Below are positions 43,118 through 53,058 of a stretch of DNA of 64,000 bases, piece by piece. The stretch's first letter is position 1. The number at the start of each line of letters is the position of its first letter. The DNA comes from Nocardia sp. NBC_01730 (GTDB lineage Bacteria; Actinomycetota; Actinomycetes; Mycobacteriales; Mycobacteriaceae): positions 5,890,001 to 5,954,000 of the forward strand of contig NZ_CP109162.1 in NCBI RefSeq assembly GCF_035920445.1, written 5' to 3'. A model generated the notes under the pieces. The model saw only the letters and a program-made list of their open reading frames with translations, was not told the origin of the DNA and searched no databases. The position numbers and the translations under genes were made by a program.

Positions 43118-44565
43118 TCTTCGCTGTGCGCCGGTGCGAGCGCCGGGCCTGCCACCGCGCACTGCGGCAGGCAGTCGACGTTGTCCAGAACGGGCACGTG
43201 CCGCGCGGGCCGAAGCAGAACCGCGGCGAGCACCGCACCCGCCACCAGCAGGCCGACGCAGATCCACATCGCGGAGACGAAGCCGTCATCGAACGCGGCC
43301 GGATCGCTGAACGCACTGGAGATACCGACGAGCCCGGGCAGCGCGGCGACCGCGAGCAGCTGCGCGGTGCGAGCGACTGCGTTGTTCACACCGGAGGCGA
43401 TGCCCGCCTCGCTGGAAGGCACGGCACCGAGCACGGCCCCGGTCAACGGCGCCACGAGCACTGAGAGCCCGAGCCCGAAGACGAGCACCCCTGGCAGGAC
43501 GTCGGTCAGGTAGGCGGTGTCGGGGCCGATGCGCAGCAGTAACACCAAACCCGTCGCGGCAAGCAGCGGGCCCACAGACATCGGTAGGTGCGGGCCATGC
43601 CGCTGTGCCCAGCGTCCGGCGGGCGCCGAGAGCACCAGCATGATCAGCGTGACCGGCACGGTCGCGACGCCCGACAGCAACGGCGAATAGCCCGCGACCA
43701 GCTGCAATTCCAACACCAGCAGGAAGAACACGCCGCCGAGGGCCGCGTAGACCGCGAATGTGACGAGGTTGGCCGCGGTGAACACCCGCGAGCCGAACAA
43801 TGACGGCGGCACCAGCGGGTGGTCGCTGCGCACCTCGATCACGACGAACACGGCCAGCAGCACGACGCCAATGCCGACGAGCAGTGGCATGGAGTCGATC
43901 AACCCGAAGGTCAGCGCGCCGAGCGCCCCGGCGACCACGCAGGCGCCCGGCACGTCGAGCCTGGTCACCGCATTCGGATCACGGCTCTCCGGCACATGCT
44001 TCAGCGCGACCAGCACGACGACCAGCGTCAGCGGCACATTGAGGAAGAAGATCGACCGCCAGCCCGCCACCTCGATCAGCCAGCCGCCCAGGAACGGACC
44101 CAGCGCACCCGCCACACCGCCGAAGCCGGACCACAGGCCGATCGCCGCGCCCTGGTCACGCTGATCGATCGACGAGGAGATCAGCGCGAGGCTGCCCGGC
44201 GTGAGCATCGCGCCCGCCACACCCTGCAGGATGCGGGCTGCGACCAGCATCTCGATGTTCGTCGCGGCGCCACACAGCACCGAGGCGATCGCGAAACCGA
44301 CAGTGCCCCAGATGAAGACCTTGCGCCTACCGAGCCGATCGCCGAGTGAGCCACCGAGCAGGATGAACGAGGCAAGGGTCAGCGTGTAGCCGTTCAGCGT
44401 CCACTGCAGCCCGGCAACATCGGTGTCCAGCGAATCCCCGATGCGCGGCAGCGCGATATTGACAACTGTCGCGTCGAGTGAGGCCACCGACGACCCGAGG
44501 ATGGTGGCCAGCAGAATCCAACGCCCGGTACCCGATCGCAGCCGGGGAAGCTCGGTGGTACTCAC
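43114..44565 (-). CDS. MFS exporter, DHA2-like
   Basis: A 483-residue efflux protein with the DHA2 opening SSVASLDATVVNIALPRIGD, motif A GGSLGDRLGRRKVF and motif C-like GALGPFLGGWLIE. Fourteen helices fit the length. Substrate unknown. The GTG at 44565 is preferred to a TTG three codons upstream; neither has a strong ribosome binding site. The lipoprotein gene upstream ends only 33 nt away on the same strand, so both may share a transcript. Confidence 0.9.
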   Translation of the reverse strand: MSTTELPRLRSGTGRWILLATILGSSVASLDATVVNIALPRIGDSLDTDVAGLQWTLNGYTLTLASFILLGGSLGDRLGRRKVFIWGTVGFAIASVLCGAATNIEMLVAARILQGVAGAMLTPGSLALISSSIDQRDQGAAIGLWSGFGGVAGALGPFLGGWLIEVAGWRSIFFLNVPLTLVVVLVALKHVPESRDPNAVTRLDVPGACVVAGALGALTFGLIDSMPLLVGIGVVLLAVFVVIEVRSDHPLVPPSLFGSRVFTAANLVTFAVYAALGGVFFLLVLELQLVAGYSPLLSGVATVPVTLIMLVLSAPAGRWAQRHGPHLPMSVGPLLAATGLVLLLRIGPDTAYLTDVLPGVLVFGLGLSVLVAPLTGAVLGAVPSSEAGIASGVNNAVARTAQLLAVAALPGLVGISSAFSDPAAFDDGFVSAMWICVGLLVAGAVLAAVLLRPARHVPVLDNVDCLPQCAVAGPALAPAHSEE

Positions 44566-44598
44566 CGAAACCAACCTAGCGGCAGGCCGGAGACACGG

Positions 44599-45225
44599 TC
44601 AGAGCTCCTGGACGCAGACGACGAAACGGCGCTTGTCGTAGACGTACCCGGTGCCGCTGCCGCAAACGCTGACATCGTCGGCGTTCTGCTGGATCTTGAC
44701 CACCTTCACACCCTTCGCGGGGGTCGAACCCGTGCAGTCGATGCGCTTGGGATCGTCGCCTCCGACGTCCATGCAGCCCCCGACCACCCAGTCGATGTCC
44801 AGGCACAACGCGCCCTGCTCGATGCCGTTCACGGTCTCGGCGTAGTAGTTGTCGGCGTCGCTCACGCACTGCGAGCTCTTCGGCTTCTTCTCGACCACCT
44901 TGTAGTTCGCCGCGCGGCTTCCGCACGACGACTTGGCGATGGTGGCGTTGGTGGTGGTGCCGCCGAGTGTCACACAGTCACCGACGTTGGCTTCGAAGTC
45001 GGTTTCGCCACCCTTGGTGGTCGGTGCCGGCTTGCTGCTGCTCGGAGTGGGTTTGCCCGAGGTTGGTTTCGGCGTGCTGGTGACCGAAACGGCGTCGATC
45101 GTCCCGTTGTTCACAGCGGGCTGGGCGGTGCCGTTGATGGTGGAGCTGCACCCGACGACCGCCAGCCCCGCCGCGACGGCAAGTCCGGCGAACGCGAGAC
45201 GACCCCAGGTCGGTTGACGAGACAC
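44599..45225 (-). CDS. LppU/SCO3897-like lipoprotein
   Basis: A 208-residue lipoprotein: signal peptide with lipobox AVVGC at about residue 27, a Thr/Ser/Pro/Lys linker (residues about 45-75) and a C-terminal domain with paired cysteines (GDCVTLGG, SSCGS, SQCVS, LCLDIDW, GGCMDVG, DCTGS, VCGSG and VCVQE) that resembles LppU-type proteins. GTG at 45225 has GGGAGG 7 nt upstream. It lies on the outer face of the membrane; function unknown. The MFS gene follows on the same strand. Confidence 0.8.
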   Translation of the reverse strand: MSRQPTWGRLAFAGLAVAAGLAVVGCSSTINGTAQPAVNNGTIDAVSVTSTPKPTSGKPTPSSSKPAPTTKGGETDFEANVGDCVTLGGTTTNATIAKSSCGSRAANYKVVEKKPKSSQCVSDADNYYAETVNGIEQGALCLDIDWVVGGCMDVGGDDPKRIDCTGSTPAKGVKVVKIQQNADDVSVCGSGTGYVYDKRRFVVCVQEL

Positions 45226-45540
45226 GTACAGTCCTCCCGAGCTGTAACGCTCCGAACTCACACCCCCGCAAGAATCCGAAGTTGATATGGCTGTGCTTGA
45301 AATACCACGCCATGAATACACTATGGACCGAGCACACGTCGAGCCGAAAGCAGGAAACGGGCCGTCGGCAACCGATCTGGGTAGGGTGGAATTCCGGTGC
45401 GCCGACGTGCACTATGACTCCGCGAACGCGTCCGATATGACCGCCGCCTGCCTCGTCACATCCTCGAATAGCTGGCAGACGGTGTAAAACCGGTTAACCT
45501 GATGGACCGGCCCGACGAACGGCGGTCAGGAGGTGACCCC

Positions 45541-46842
45541 ATGGTTTCGGCAATGGCGGCGGACGAGTTCGAGCCCGCCAACTCGGCGGACAGGAAACCG
45601 ACCGCGCCGCGCGAAATGCTGGTCGACCCGCGATTCATCCGGCTGGCCGACCAGTTCTTCGGCATGTTCTCCCAACCCGCGCGCGGCGGCGGCGCACTCA
45701 CGGTCTATCTCGATGGCAGACCCGTGGTCGACATCTGGGCCGGCTGGGCGGACAAGGGCCGCCGCTGGAACGGGGAGACCGTCGCACTCACCTTCTCCAC
45801 CGGCAAGGGTGTGGCGTCAACCGTGGTGCACCGGCTCGCCGAACGTGGCCTGATCGGCTACGACACTCCGGTCGCCGAGTACTGGCCGGAATTCGCCGCG
45901 CACGGCAAGGACGACATCACGGTGCGCGACGTGCTCTCGCACCGGGCGGGCCTGCACCGGGTGCGCGGCCTCGTCCCAGGGCGCGAGGGCATCCTGAACT
46001 ACGACATGGTGGTGCGCGCGCTGGCCGCCAGCCCGCCCGACCCGCGCCGCATCCGAACCTCCGGCTACCACGCGATCACCTTCGGCTGGCTGGTCGCCGA
46101 GATCGTGCAACGGGTGACCGGCGCGGCGTTCATCGACGTGGTACGCGATGAGATCGCCGATCCGCTGGGACTCGACGAGTTCTGGTTCCGGGTGCCGGAA
46201 TCCGAGCGACGCCGGATCGCCAGGATCTTCCGGCCCCTGAGCCCCCCTGGGATCCGCTGGAACACCGCCTCGTCGGTGTTGTCCTGGGTGCGGCCCGTGC
46301 GCGGGCTTGCCGAGGCGGGCATGCCGGAGAGTTTCGACGAACTGGTCCGCGACCCGCGCGTGCACGACGCGGTGATGCCCGGCTGGAACGGCGTGTTCTC
46401 GGCGCGTGCGCTGGCGCGGATGTACGGCGCACTGGCCAACGGCGGCGCGGTCTACACCGACCAGCCCGAAGGCGTTCGCGGGATCGGTGCGTCCGGGCCG
46501 GAGCACGTCGTGCGTTTCCTACGCCCGGAGACGATCGAGACGATCGGCCGGGTGCAGCCGACGGAAAGTCGCGACTACGTGCTGGGGGTACCGATCCGCT
46601 TCACCCTCGGCTATCACCGTCCGGTGCTGATGGCCAAGCAGCAACCACGAAAGGCGTTCGGCCATTACGGCATGGGCGGGTCCGGCGCCTACGCCGATCC
46701 AGAGCTCGGCATGTCGATCGCGTTCGTGACCAACCGGCTCGGCGGCGCGGTGACCGCGCTCGGTGACGCCAGGCTCGCGCGGCTCGGGGCGACGGCACAG
46801 GCCACGGTGCGAAGGCAGAAACTCGGCGGGACCGAACGGTAG
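45541..46842 (+). CDS. Serine beta-lactamase-fold hydrolase (class C/EstB-like)
   Basis: A 433-residue enzyme of the beta-lactamase-related esterase group (compare mycobacterial LipE/LipL). The nucleophile motif is STGK at residues 86-89, the Tyr-containing motif is near SGYHAITFGW, and GHYGMGGSG replaces the third box. No signal peptide is evident, so it is probably cytosolic and an esterase or peptidase. ATG at 45541 is preceded by AGGAGGTGA with 7 nt spacing, better than ATG 45502. The P450 gene follows after 65 nt and could be in the same operon. Confidence 0.88.
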   Translation: MVSAMAADEFEPANSADRKPTAPREMLVDPRFIRLADQFFGMFSQPARGGGALTVYLDGRPVVDIWAGWADKGRRWNGETVALTFSTGKGVASTVVHRLAERGLIGYDTPVAEYWPEFAAHGKDDITVRDVLSHRAGLHRVRGLVPGREGILNYDMVVRALAASPPDPRRIRTSGYHAITFGWLVAEIVQRVTGAAFIDVVRDEIADPLGLDEFWFRVPESERRRIARIFRPLSPPGIRWNTASSVLSWVRPVRGLAEAGMPESFDELVRDPRVHDAVMPGWNGVFSARALARMYGALANGGAVYTDQPEGVRGIGASGPEHVVRFLRPETIETIGRVQPTESRDYVLGVPIRFTLGYHRPVLMAKQQPRKAFGHYGMGGSGAYADPELGMSIAFVTNRLGGAVTALGDARLARLGATAQATVRRQKLGGTER

Positions 46843-46907
46843 CGCTGGTCCCCGCGCAGTCGTCCGGTTGGTCGAACCCGACGGGGGCCGAGTTCGTATC
46901 TATCGGT

Positions 46908-48299
46908 ATGGACGTGCGAGCGCCGCGGACGAGAGCGGGCGAGGAAGGCGCACAGCCGCGCGCGCCGCGACTGACCGCGCTGCACGCGCTGGCGGCGAGC
47001 ATCGATTTCGAGCGGTACTTTCGGTGGCGCAGGGCGCGCGACGGCGATCCGTTCTGCGTCCGCTTTCCGGGATTCGGCGCGGCGCTGTTCACGGGGACGG
47101 CCGAGGGCGCACGCGAAATGTTCCGAGCGCCGGTCGAGTTCCTCGAGCCCCCGCGACCGAATCCGATCGAGCCGCTGGTCGGCGCCGCGTCGCTGATCCT
47201 TACATCGGGTGAGCGGCACCGACAGGACCGGGCGCTGCTCGCGCCGGCGTTCCACGGCGTGCGGATTCGCGAATACGGCGAGATCATCCGAGACTCCACT
47301 CTGCGGGAGATGTCCGGCGAGACGGGCCCGGCGTGGCAGCCCGGAGCGCGCATCGATTCGCGAGCGGCCGCGCGGGCGATCACGCTGCGGGTGATCCTGG
47401 CGGCGGTGTTCGGGGTGGACAGCCATGAGCGGCGGGTCGAGTACACCGCAGCCGTCACGAAGTTCCTCACCGCGTTCTCCGGGCCGCTGATGCTGGTGCC
47501 GGCGCTGCGGCACGGACTGTTCGGGCACGCACCATGGGACCGGTTCGTCGTGGCACGCGACCGGCTGGACCGGCTGATCCGCGCCGACATCGCACGCAGG
47601 CGGCAGGCCGTAGACGCCCGCTCCAGCGACATCCTAGACATGCTGCTGTCCACCCGGTACGACGATGGCACCGCACCCACCGACGACGACCTGTGCGAGC
47701 AGCTGCGCACCCTGCTGGTCGCCGGTCACGAGACCACGGCGACCACCCTGGTGTGGGGGCTGTTCCATCTGCACCGCGCGCCAGAAGCGCTGGAACGACT
47801 GCGCATGGAGCTGCGTGAGGCCGGTCTGGGCGCGAGCCCGATCGAGCTGGCCGGATTGCCCTACCTCGATGCCGTGTGTCAGGAGACGCTGCGCCTGCAC
47901 CCGCCGGTGCCGATCGTCCTGCGCCGCCTTACCGCGCCGTGCACGCTGCGCGGCGTGGCACTCGCACCGGGGGACACGATGGGGGTCGCGGTGCCGTTGC
48001 TGCATTCCGACCCGGATGTCTGGTCCGACGCGGCACGCTTCGATCCGGACCGGTTCGTCGAGCGCAAGTACGGGCCGTTCGAGTTCGCTCCGTTCGGCGG
48101 CGGCCACCGACGCTGTGTCGGCGCGGCGCTCGCGGATTACGAACTGCGGATCGCGCTGGCCACCATCCTCGGCCGGGTGCGCCTGCGGCTCGGGCCGCGC
48201 TACGCGCACGGTCGCACGCCGGTTTCGGTCCCGAACAACATTGCGACTGGTCCGCATCGCTCGATTACCTTCGATGTATTGAGTGATTTATCTCACTAA
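46908..48299 (+). CDS. Cytochrome P450
   Basis: A 463-residue haem monooxygenase. The I-helix oxygen-activation motif AGHETT is at residues 272-277, the K-helix ETLR at 326-329, and the haem loop FGGGHRRCVG has ligand Cys403. The N-terminus lacks a membrane anchor, as in soluble bacterial P450s. The substrate cannot be read from the sequence, and no ferredoxin or reductase gene is adjacent. The ATG at 46908 has no good Shine-Dalgarno. Confidence 0.92.
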   Translation: MDVRAPRTRAGEEGAQPRAPRLTALHALAASIDFERYFRWRRARDGDPFCVRFPGFGAALFTGTAEGAREMFRAPVEFLEPPRPNPIEPLVGAASLILTSGERHRQDRALLAPAFHGVRIREYGEIIRDSTLREMSGETGPAWQPGARIDSRAAARAITLRVILAAVFGVDSHERRVEYTAAVTKFLTAFSGPLMLVPALRHGLFGHAPWDRFVVARDRLDRLIRADIARRRQAVDARSSDILDMLLSTRYDDGTAPTDDDLCEQLRTLLVAGHETTATTLVWGLFHLHRAPEALERLRMELREAGLGASPIELAGLPYLDAVCQETLRLHPPVPIVLRRLTAPCTLRGVALAPGDTMGVAVPLLHSDPDVWSDAARFDPDRFVERKYGPFEFAPFGGGHRRCVGAALADYELRIALATILGRVRLRLGPRYAHGRTPVSVPNNIATGPHRSITFDVLSDLSH

Positions 48300-48584
48300 C
48301 ACGTTTGGGAAGAACGCCTTCCGGTCACCGGCCTGGCGCCGGCCGCAAACCGCGCCTACCCCTGTGACCCGGATGTTCGACGGTTTTATGCCCACCTAAA
48401 GCGAATATGACGCAAGTCACAAAGCATGCAGGGCGTGAATAAATGTGAAACACCGCTTGGCACCGGGGCGCACCGGGACGGTAGGAAGGGACCACAGGGG
48501 TCGGGCCATCAATATCTGTGGGGCGCTCTGCTGGCTCCGCGTACGAATGAGAGATCTCGCTACGCGCGCGTGCGAAAAATTGGA

Positions 48585-49493
48585 ATGGACGAGAAACCTA
48601 TGCAAGCCGCTTTGCACACCAGGTCGCTGCCTGCACGCCGTCAGGGAGGCCACCTAACCCGCCGGATGCGCAAGGGCGCCCTGTTGTCTGCCGCGATTGC
48701 GGCGGCCGGTGTCATGCTCGTCGCGCCTGCGCAAGCCGAACCGATTCCTGGCGTCGGGACGGGCTCGGCCGCATCGGCCACCGATCCGCAGGCGAACTTC
48801 GCCCCGCCGGCGATCAACATCACCGACGGCGAGGTCGTCGGCATCGCGCAGCCGATCATCATCACCTTCAAAGACCCGGTGGCCGATCGCGCTGCCGCCG
48901 AGCAGGCCATCAAGGTCACCTCGTCCAAGCCTGCCCCCGGTCACTTCTACTGGCGCGGCGACAGGCAGGTGCGCTGGCGGCCGGACGAGTTCTGGCCGGA
49001 CAACACCGACGTGCAGGTGCAGGCCGGTGGCACGACCAGCTCGTTCAAGATCGGCGACGCGCTCGTGACAACCGCTGACGACAACACCCACACCATCACG
49101 ATTACCCGCAACGGCGAGGTGGTGCAGGAGATGCCGACCTCGATGGGCAAGCCCAAGCACGAGACCCCGAACGGCACCTACATCGTCGGCGAGCAGCTGC
49201 CCAAGATGACCATGGATTCGTCGACCTACGGCGTGCCGGTCACGGACCCCGAGGGCTACAAGCTCGAGGTCGAGTACGCGACCCGCATCTCCAACAGCGG
49301 CATCTTCGTACACGCCGCGCCGTGGTCCGTTGCTCAGCAGGGCGTGTCCAACGCCAGCCACGGCTGCCTGAACGTCAGCACCGAGAACGCCAAATGGTTC
49401 ATGGAGAACTCGCGCAAGGGTGACCCGGTCATCGTGGAGAACACCCAGGGCGGCACGCTCAGCGCCGGCGACGGCTTGGGCGACTGGAACTGA
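48585..49493 (+). CDS. L,D-transpeptidase (LdtMt1-like, Ig-like plus YkuD domain)
   Basis: An exported peptidoglycan cross-linking enzyme of about 302 residues that makes 3-3 links. After a hydrophobic signal (KGALLSAAIAAAGVMLVAPA) comes one Ig-like domain (INITDGEVVGIAQPIIITFK) and then the YkuD catalytic domain with SHGCLNVS, containing the nucleophilic Cys, and HAAPWSV supplying a His. The single Ig domain fits LdtMt1 (Rv0116c). The start is uncertain: ATG 48585, 48600 and 48666 are in frame and none has an ideal Shine-Dalgarno. A UUCG-type hairpin follows the gene. Confidence 0.9.
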   Translation: MDEKPMQAALHTRSLPARRQGGHLTRRMRKGALLSAAIAAAGVMLVAPAQAEPIPGVGTGSAASATDPQANFAPPAINITDGEVVGIAQPIIITFKDPVADRAAAEQAIKVTSSKPAPGHFYWRGDRQVRWRPDEFWPDNTDVQVQAGGTTSSFKIGDALVTTADDNTHTITITRNGEVVQEMPTSMGKPKHETPNGTYIVGEQLPKMTMDSSTYGVPVTDPEGYKLEVEYATRISNSGIFVHAAPWSVAQQGVSNASHGCLNVSTENAKWFMENSRKGDPVIVENTQGGTLSAGDGLGDWN

Positions 49494-49813
49494 ACTGAAC
49501 CGCCACTCCGCGTATTCAGGCCGTACCAGTTGGGGTGCATGGTAGGACGGGCGCAGGTCCTGCGTAAGTACCTGGCTGGGTCTTGGGCGTGCCCGGTGAG
49601 GTACCCATGTGCTCGCGAAATCAGTTGTCGTGTCGCGTCGCGCCCCTTCGGGGGCGCTGACGAACAAGACGGCTGATGAACAAAACGATCGAATAGTCTG
49701 AAGTCGGTCGTAGCATCTCCGGTGTTTGCTTCACTTGGCCGGTGCGCGAGAAGTTCAACGCGTCGGCGAGCAATCGTCACCGGCTGTTTGCTCCGGTCCG
49801 TAGAGTCTCCGCC
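49494..49813. other. Intergenic region between ldt and ugpA
   Basis: About 320 nt. Contains the hairpin at 49640 and, presumably, the ugp promoter. No gene is recognised. A GTG at 49742 in frame with ugpA could extend that gene by 24 residues. Confidence 0.5.
49640..49657 (+). terminator. Hairpin with TTCG tetraloop
   Basis: A 7-bp stem GCGCCCC/GGGGCGC closed by the stable TTCG tetraloop, 147 nt after the L,D-transpeptidase stop. No T-run. Confidence 0.6.
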
Positions 49814-50743
49814 GTGCGTACCAGGCCGGAACGAGTTCTGCCGCAGCCACGCGGACGTGGGCTGTGGAACCGGCCGTGGCAGGACTACGCGCTGTTCCTG
49901 GTGCTGGTGCTGCCGAATCTCGCCCTGCTCGCGCTGTTCGTCTACCGACCGCTGATCGACAATATCCGGTTGTCGTTCTTCGACTGGAACATCTCCGATC
50001 CGATCGCCACCTTCATCGGGTTCGACAACTACCGCGAATGGTGGGGTCGGTCGGACTCCTGGGATGTCGTCACCAACACCGTGCTGTTCACCGCGGCCGC
50101 GGTGGTCGGCAGCATGGTCGTCGGGTTGGCGCTTGCCCTGCTGCTGGATCGAAAGCTCTTCGGCCGCAACGTGGTCCGCTCGGCGATCTTCGCGCCGTTC
50201 GTCATCTCCGGCGCCGCCATCGGTGTCGCATTCCAGTTCATCTTCGATCCGAGCTTCGGCCTGATCCAGGACGTACTGCACCGCGTTGGTGTGAACGACG
50301 TACCGGACTTCTACCAGAACCCGCACTGGGCGCTGTGCATGGTGACGGTGACCTACATATGGAAGAACCTCGGCTACACCTTCGTCATCTATCTCGCCGC
50401 GTTGCAAGGGGTTCGAGCCGAACTGATGGAAGCCGCCGAGATCGACGGCGCGAGCCGCTGGACCACCTTCACCAAAGTTCTGTTGCCACAGCTGCGGCCG
50501 ACCACGTTCTTCCTGTCCATCACGGTGCTGCTGAATTCGTTGCAGGTGTTCGACATCATCAACGTGATGACCCGCGGCGGCCCGCTGGGCACCGGCACCA
50601 CCACCATGGTCTATCAGGTCTACCAAGAGTCCTTCCGCAACTTCCGCGCCGGATACGGCGCGACCGTGGCCACCATCATGTTCCTGGTGCTGCTGGTCGT
50701 CACGCTGGTGCAGGTTCGCATCATGGATCGGGGCGAGCAGTGA
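49814..50743 (+). CDS. ugpA: ABC sugar/glycerophosphodiester permease (UgpA-like)
   Basis: A 309-residue inner-membrane permease (MalF/UgpA group, six helices) with the EAA loop EAAEIDGASRWTTFTKVLLP that contacts the ATPase. Four genes here follow the mycobacterial ugpA-ugpE-ugpB-ugpC order; in M. tuberculosis that system imports glycerophosphocholine. GTG at 49814 is chosen to give an N-terminus like the family (a short basic lead before PWQDYALFLVLVLPNLALLA); the start is not certain. The stop overlaps the ugpE start (GTGA). Confidence 0.85.
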   Translation: MRTRPERVLPQPRGRGLWNRPWQDYALFLVLVLPNLALLALFVYRPLIDNIRLSFFDWNISDPIATFIGFDNYREWWGRSDSWDVVTNTVLFTAAAVVGSMVVGLALALLLDRKLFGRNVVRSAIFAPFVISGAAIGVAFQFIFDPSFGLIQDVLHRVGVNDVPDFYQNPHWALCMVTVTYIWKNLGYTFVIYLAALQGVRAELMEAAEIDGASRWTTFTKVLLPQLRPTTFFLSITVLLNSLQVFDIINVMTRGGPLGTGTTTMVYQVYQESFRNFRAGYGATVATIMFLVLLVVTLVQVRIMDRGEQ

Positions 50744-51606
50744 AACACCCCGCCGTGGAAACGCTTTCCTACCGACGCAGACAGCGCGCCGTGACCCTGC
50801 TCGGCTACGCCGCGATGGTGTGCGTGCTGATCATCGTCGGCGTCCCACTGTTCTGGATCTTCATCACCTCGTTCAAGGCTCGGCCCGACATCTATGTGCA
50901 GCCCGCGGTGTACTGGCCGCACAGCTGGCACCCGGAGAACTACGAGGAAGCCACCACGACACTGCCGTTCTGGACATTTCTGCGCAATTCGCTGATCGTC
51001 ACCGGGATCGTCTCCGCTGTGAAGTTCGTGCTCGGCGTGTTCAGCGCGTACGGCCTGGTATTCCTGCGATTTCCCGGCAAGACGGCAGTCTTCCTGGTCA
51101 TTATCGCCGCGTTGATGGTGCCGAACCAGATCACCGTGATCTCCAATTACGCGCTGATCGCTCAGCTCGGCTGGCGAAATACCTTCCAAGGAATCATCGT
51201 TCCGCTTTGCGGCGTCGCCTTCGGAACGTTCCTGATGCGCAACCATTTTCTCTCGCTGCCGTCGGAGGTGATCGAGGCGGCGCGGATGGACGGCGCGAAC
51301 TGGTGGCGGCTGCTCACCAGGGTGGTGCTGCCGATGTCCGGGCCGACCATGGTCGCGTTCGCGGTGGTCACGCTGGTGAACGAATGGAACGAATATCTCT
51401 GGCCATTCCTCATGGCCGACGACACGACCGTCGCCACACTGCCGGTCGGCCTGACCCTGCTGCAGAACACCGAAAATCCGAGCGTGACGAACTGGGGCCC
51501 GGTGATGGCGGGCACGCTGCTGACGATGCTGCCGATCCTCCTCGTCTTCCTGCTGCTACAACGCCACATGATCAAGGGCCTCACCTCGGGTGCGGTCAAG
51601 GGTTAA
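50740..51606 (+). CDS. ugpE: ABC sugar/glycerophosphodiester permease (UgpE-like)
   Basis: A 288-residue MalG/UgpE-type permease with an EAA loop (EAARMDGANWWRLLTRVVLP) and six predicted helices. GTG at 50740 overlaps the ugpA stop by 4 nt, so translation is coupled. It pairs with UgpA to form the channel. ugpB follows after 19 nt. Confidence 0.87.
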   Translation: MKHPAVETLSYRRRQRAVTLLGYAAMVCVLIIVGVPLFWIFITSFKARPDIYVQPAVYWPHSWHPENYEEATTTLPFWTFLRNSLIVTGIVSAVKFVLGVFSAYGLVFLRFPGKTAVFLVIIAALMVPNQITVISNYALIAQLGWRNTFQGIIVPLCGVAFGTFLMRNHFLSLPSEVIEAARMDGANWWRLLTRVVLPMSGPTMVAFAVVTLVNEWNEYLWPFLMADDTTVATLPVGLTLLQNTENPSVTNWGPVMAGTLLTMLPILLVFLLLQRHMIKGLTSGAVKG

Positions 51607-51625
51607 CCGATACAGGAGATGCCAC

Positions 51626-53026
51626 GTGTCCGTTTCACAGTTCCCCGCCTCGGCGGGCAGGAGCGCAGCGACAAGGGGATCGGCTCCCGCGGGCAGGAGC
51701 GCAGCGACAAGGGGATCGGCACTTACCCGGCGCGGATTCCTCGGGCTGACCGGGGCGGTCGCCGCGGGCGCTGGGTTGACCGCGTGCGCGGGCTCCGGCG
51801 GCAGCTCCAAGCAGTCCGGTGACGGCAAGACCCTCACCTTCTGGTCCAACCACCCCGGCACCTCGAAGGAACTCGAGACCGAGCTGATCAACCGGTTCCA
51901 GGCGAAATATCCCGACCGGAAGGTGAACCTGGTCGACGCGGGCAAGAACTACGAGGAGGTGTCGCAGAAGTTCAACGCGGCACTGTCCGGCGGTGACCTG
52001 CCGGATATCGTTGTGCTGTCGGATGTCTGGTGGTTCAACTACGCGCTCAACGGCACCATCGAACCGTTGGACGGCCACTTCGCCGACGCGGGGGTGCGGC
52101 TCGACGACTACGTCGATTCCCTGGTCGCCGACTACCAGTTCAACGGCAAGCACTACGCACTGCCCTACGCCCGCTCGACCCCGCTGTTCTACTACAACAA
52201 GGATGTATGGAACCGCGCTGGTCTGCCCGACCGCGGCCCGGAGAGTTGGCAGGAGTTCGACGAGTGGGGACCGAAACTGCAGGAGGTTGTCGGCGAGGGC
52301 AAGCTCGCACACGGCTGGGGTGACGCCAAGAACTACCTGGCCTGGACCTTCCAAGGCCCGAACTGGACCTTCGGCGGCGCGTACTCGGACAACTGGACGT
52401 TGAAGTTCAACGACCCCGGCACCCTCGCGGCGGGCACGTTCCTACGCAACATGATCAACACCAAGAAATACGCGGGCATCAAGCCGCAGATCGCGGTCGA
52501 CTTCGGCACCGGCGTGATCGCCTCCACCATCGCCTCCACCGGCGACCTGAGGGGAATCCAGAAAAACGCGGAGGGCAAGCTGACCTTCGGCACCGCGGTC
52601 CTTCCGCACCCGAACGGGCCCGGCGTCACCACCGGCGGCGCGGGGCTGGCCATCCCGGCGCGCATCTCCGACGAGCGAAAGGCGAGCGCGCTCGCATTCA
52701 TCGAGTTCGTCACCAACGCACAGAACACGGCGTACTTCTCGCAGGGCACCGGGTACATGCCGGTACGCAAGTCGGCCGTGCGCGACCCCAGCGAACAGGA
52801 CTTCCTCACGAAGAACCCGAACTCCAAGGTCGCCATCGAGCAGCTGTCGCTGACCAAGTCGCAGGACTACGCACGGGTATTCGTGCCGGGCGGCGACCAG
52901 ATCATCGGCACCGGCCTGGAGCAGATCGGCCTGCAGAACGCCGACGTGGCAGCCACGTTCGCGAATGTGACCAGCCAGCTCCAGGCAATCATCGACCGGC
53001 AGATCACCCCGAAGCTGCCCAAGTAG
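51626..53026 (+). CDS. ugpB: Tat-exported solute-binding lipoprotein (UgpB-like)
   Basis: A 466-residue extracellular binding protein of ABC family 1. The N-terminus has a duplicated 12-residue block (residues 10-33) before a twin-arginine signal TRRGFLGLTG (R35-R36) and a lipobox LTAC (Cys54), so it is folded before export and then lipidated. The mature domain begins LTFWSNHPGTSKELETELIN and is typical of family 1. It would deliver glycerophosphodiesters or a sugar to UgpAE. GTG at 51626 has AGGAG at 7 nt. Confidence 0.88.
   Translation: MSVSQFPASAGRSAATRGSAPAGRSAATRGSALTRRGFLGLTGAVAAGAGLTACAGSGGSSKQSGDGKTLTFWSNHPGTSKELETELINRFQAKYPDRKVNLVDAGKNYEEVSQKFNAALSGGDLPDIVVLSDVWWFNYALNGTIEPLDGHFADAGVRLDDYVDSLVADYQFNGKHYALPYARSTPLFYYNKDVWNRAGLPDRGPESWQEFDEWGPKLQEVVGEGKLAHGWGDAKNYLAWTFQGPNWTFGGAYSDNWTLKFNDPGTLAAGTFLRNMINTKKYAGIKPQIAVDFGTGVIASTIASTGDLRGIQKNAEGKLTFGTAVLPHPNGPGVTTGGAGLAIPARISDERKASALAFIEFVTNAQNTAYFSQGTGYMPVRKSAVRDPSEQDFLTKNPNSKVAIEQLSLTKSQDYARVFVPGGDQIIGTGLEQIGLQNADVAATFANVTSQLQAIIDRQITPKLPK
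51654..51720 (+). repeat. 36-bp tandem duplication in the ugpB leader
   Basis: Copies at 51654-51689 and 51690-51720+ are identical over 31 nt and encode AGRSAATRGSA twice. The block lies in the n-region ahead of the Tat motif, where added length is tolerated. Confidence 0.85.
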
Positions 53027-53058
53027 TACCCGTCGTCCGACACGAGGAGACCGACAGC

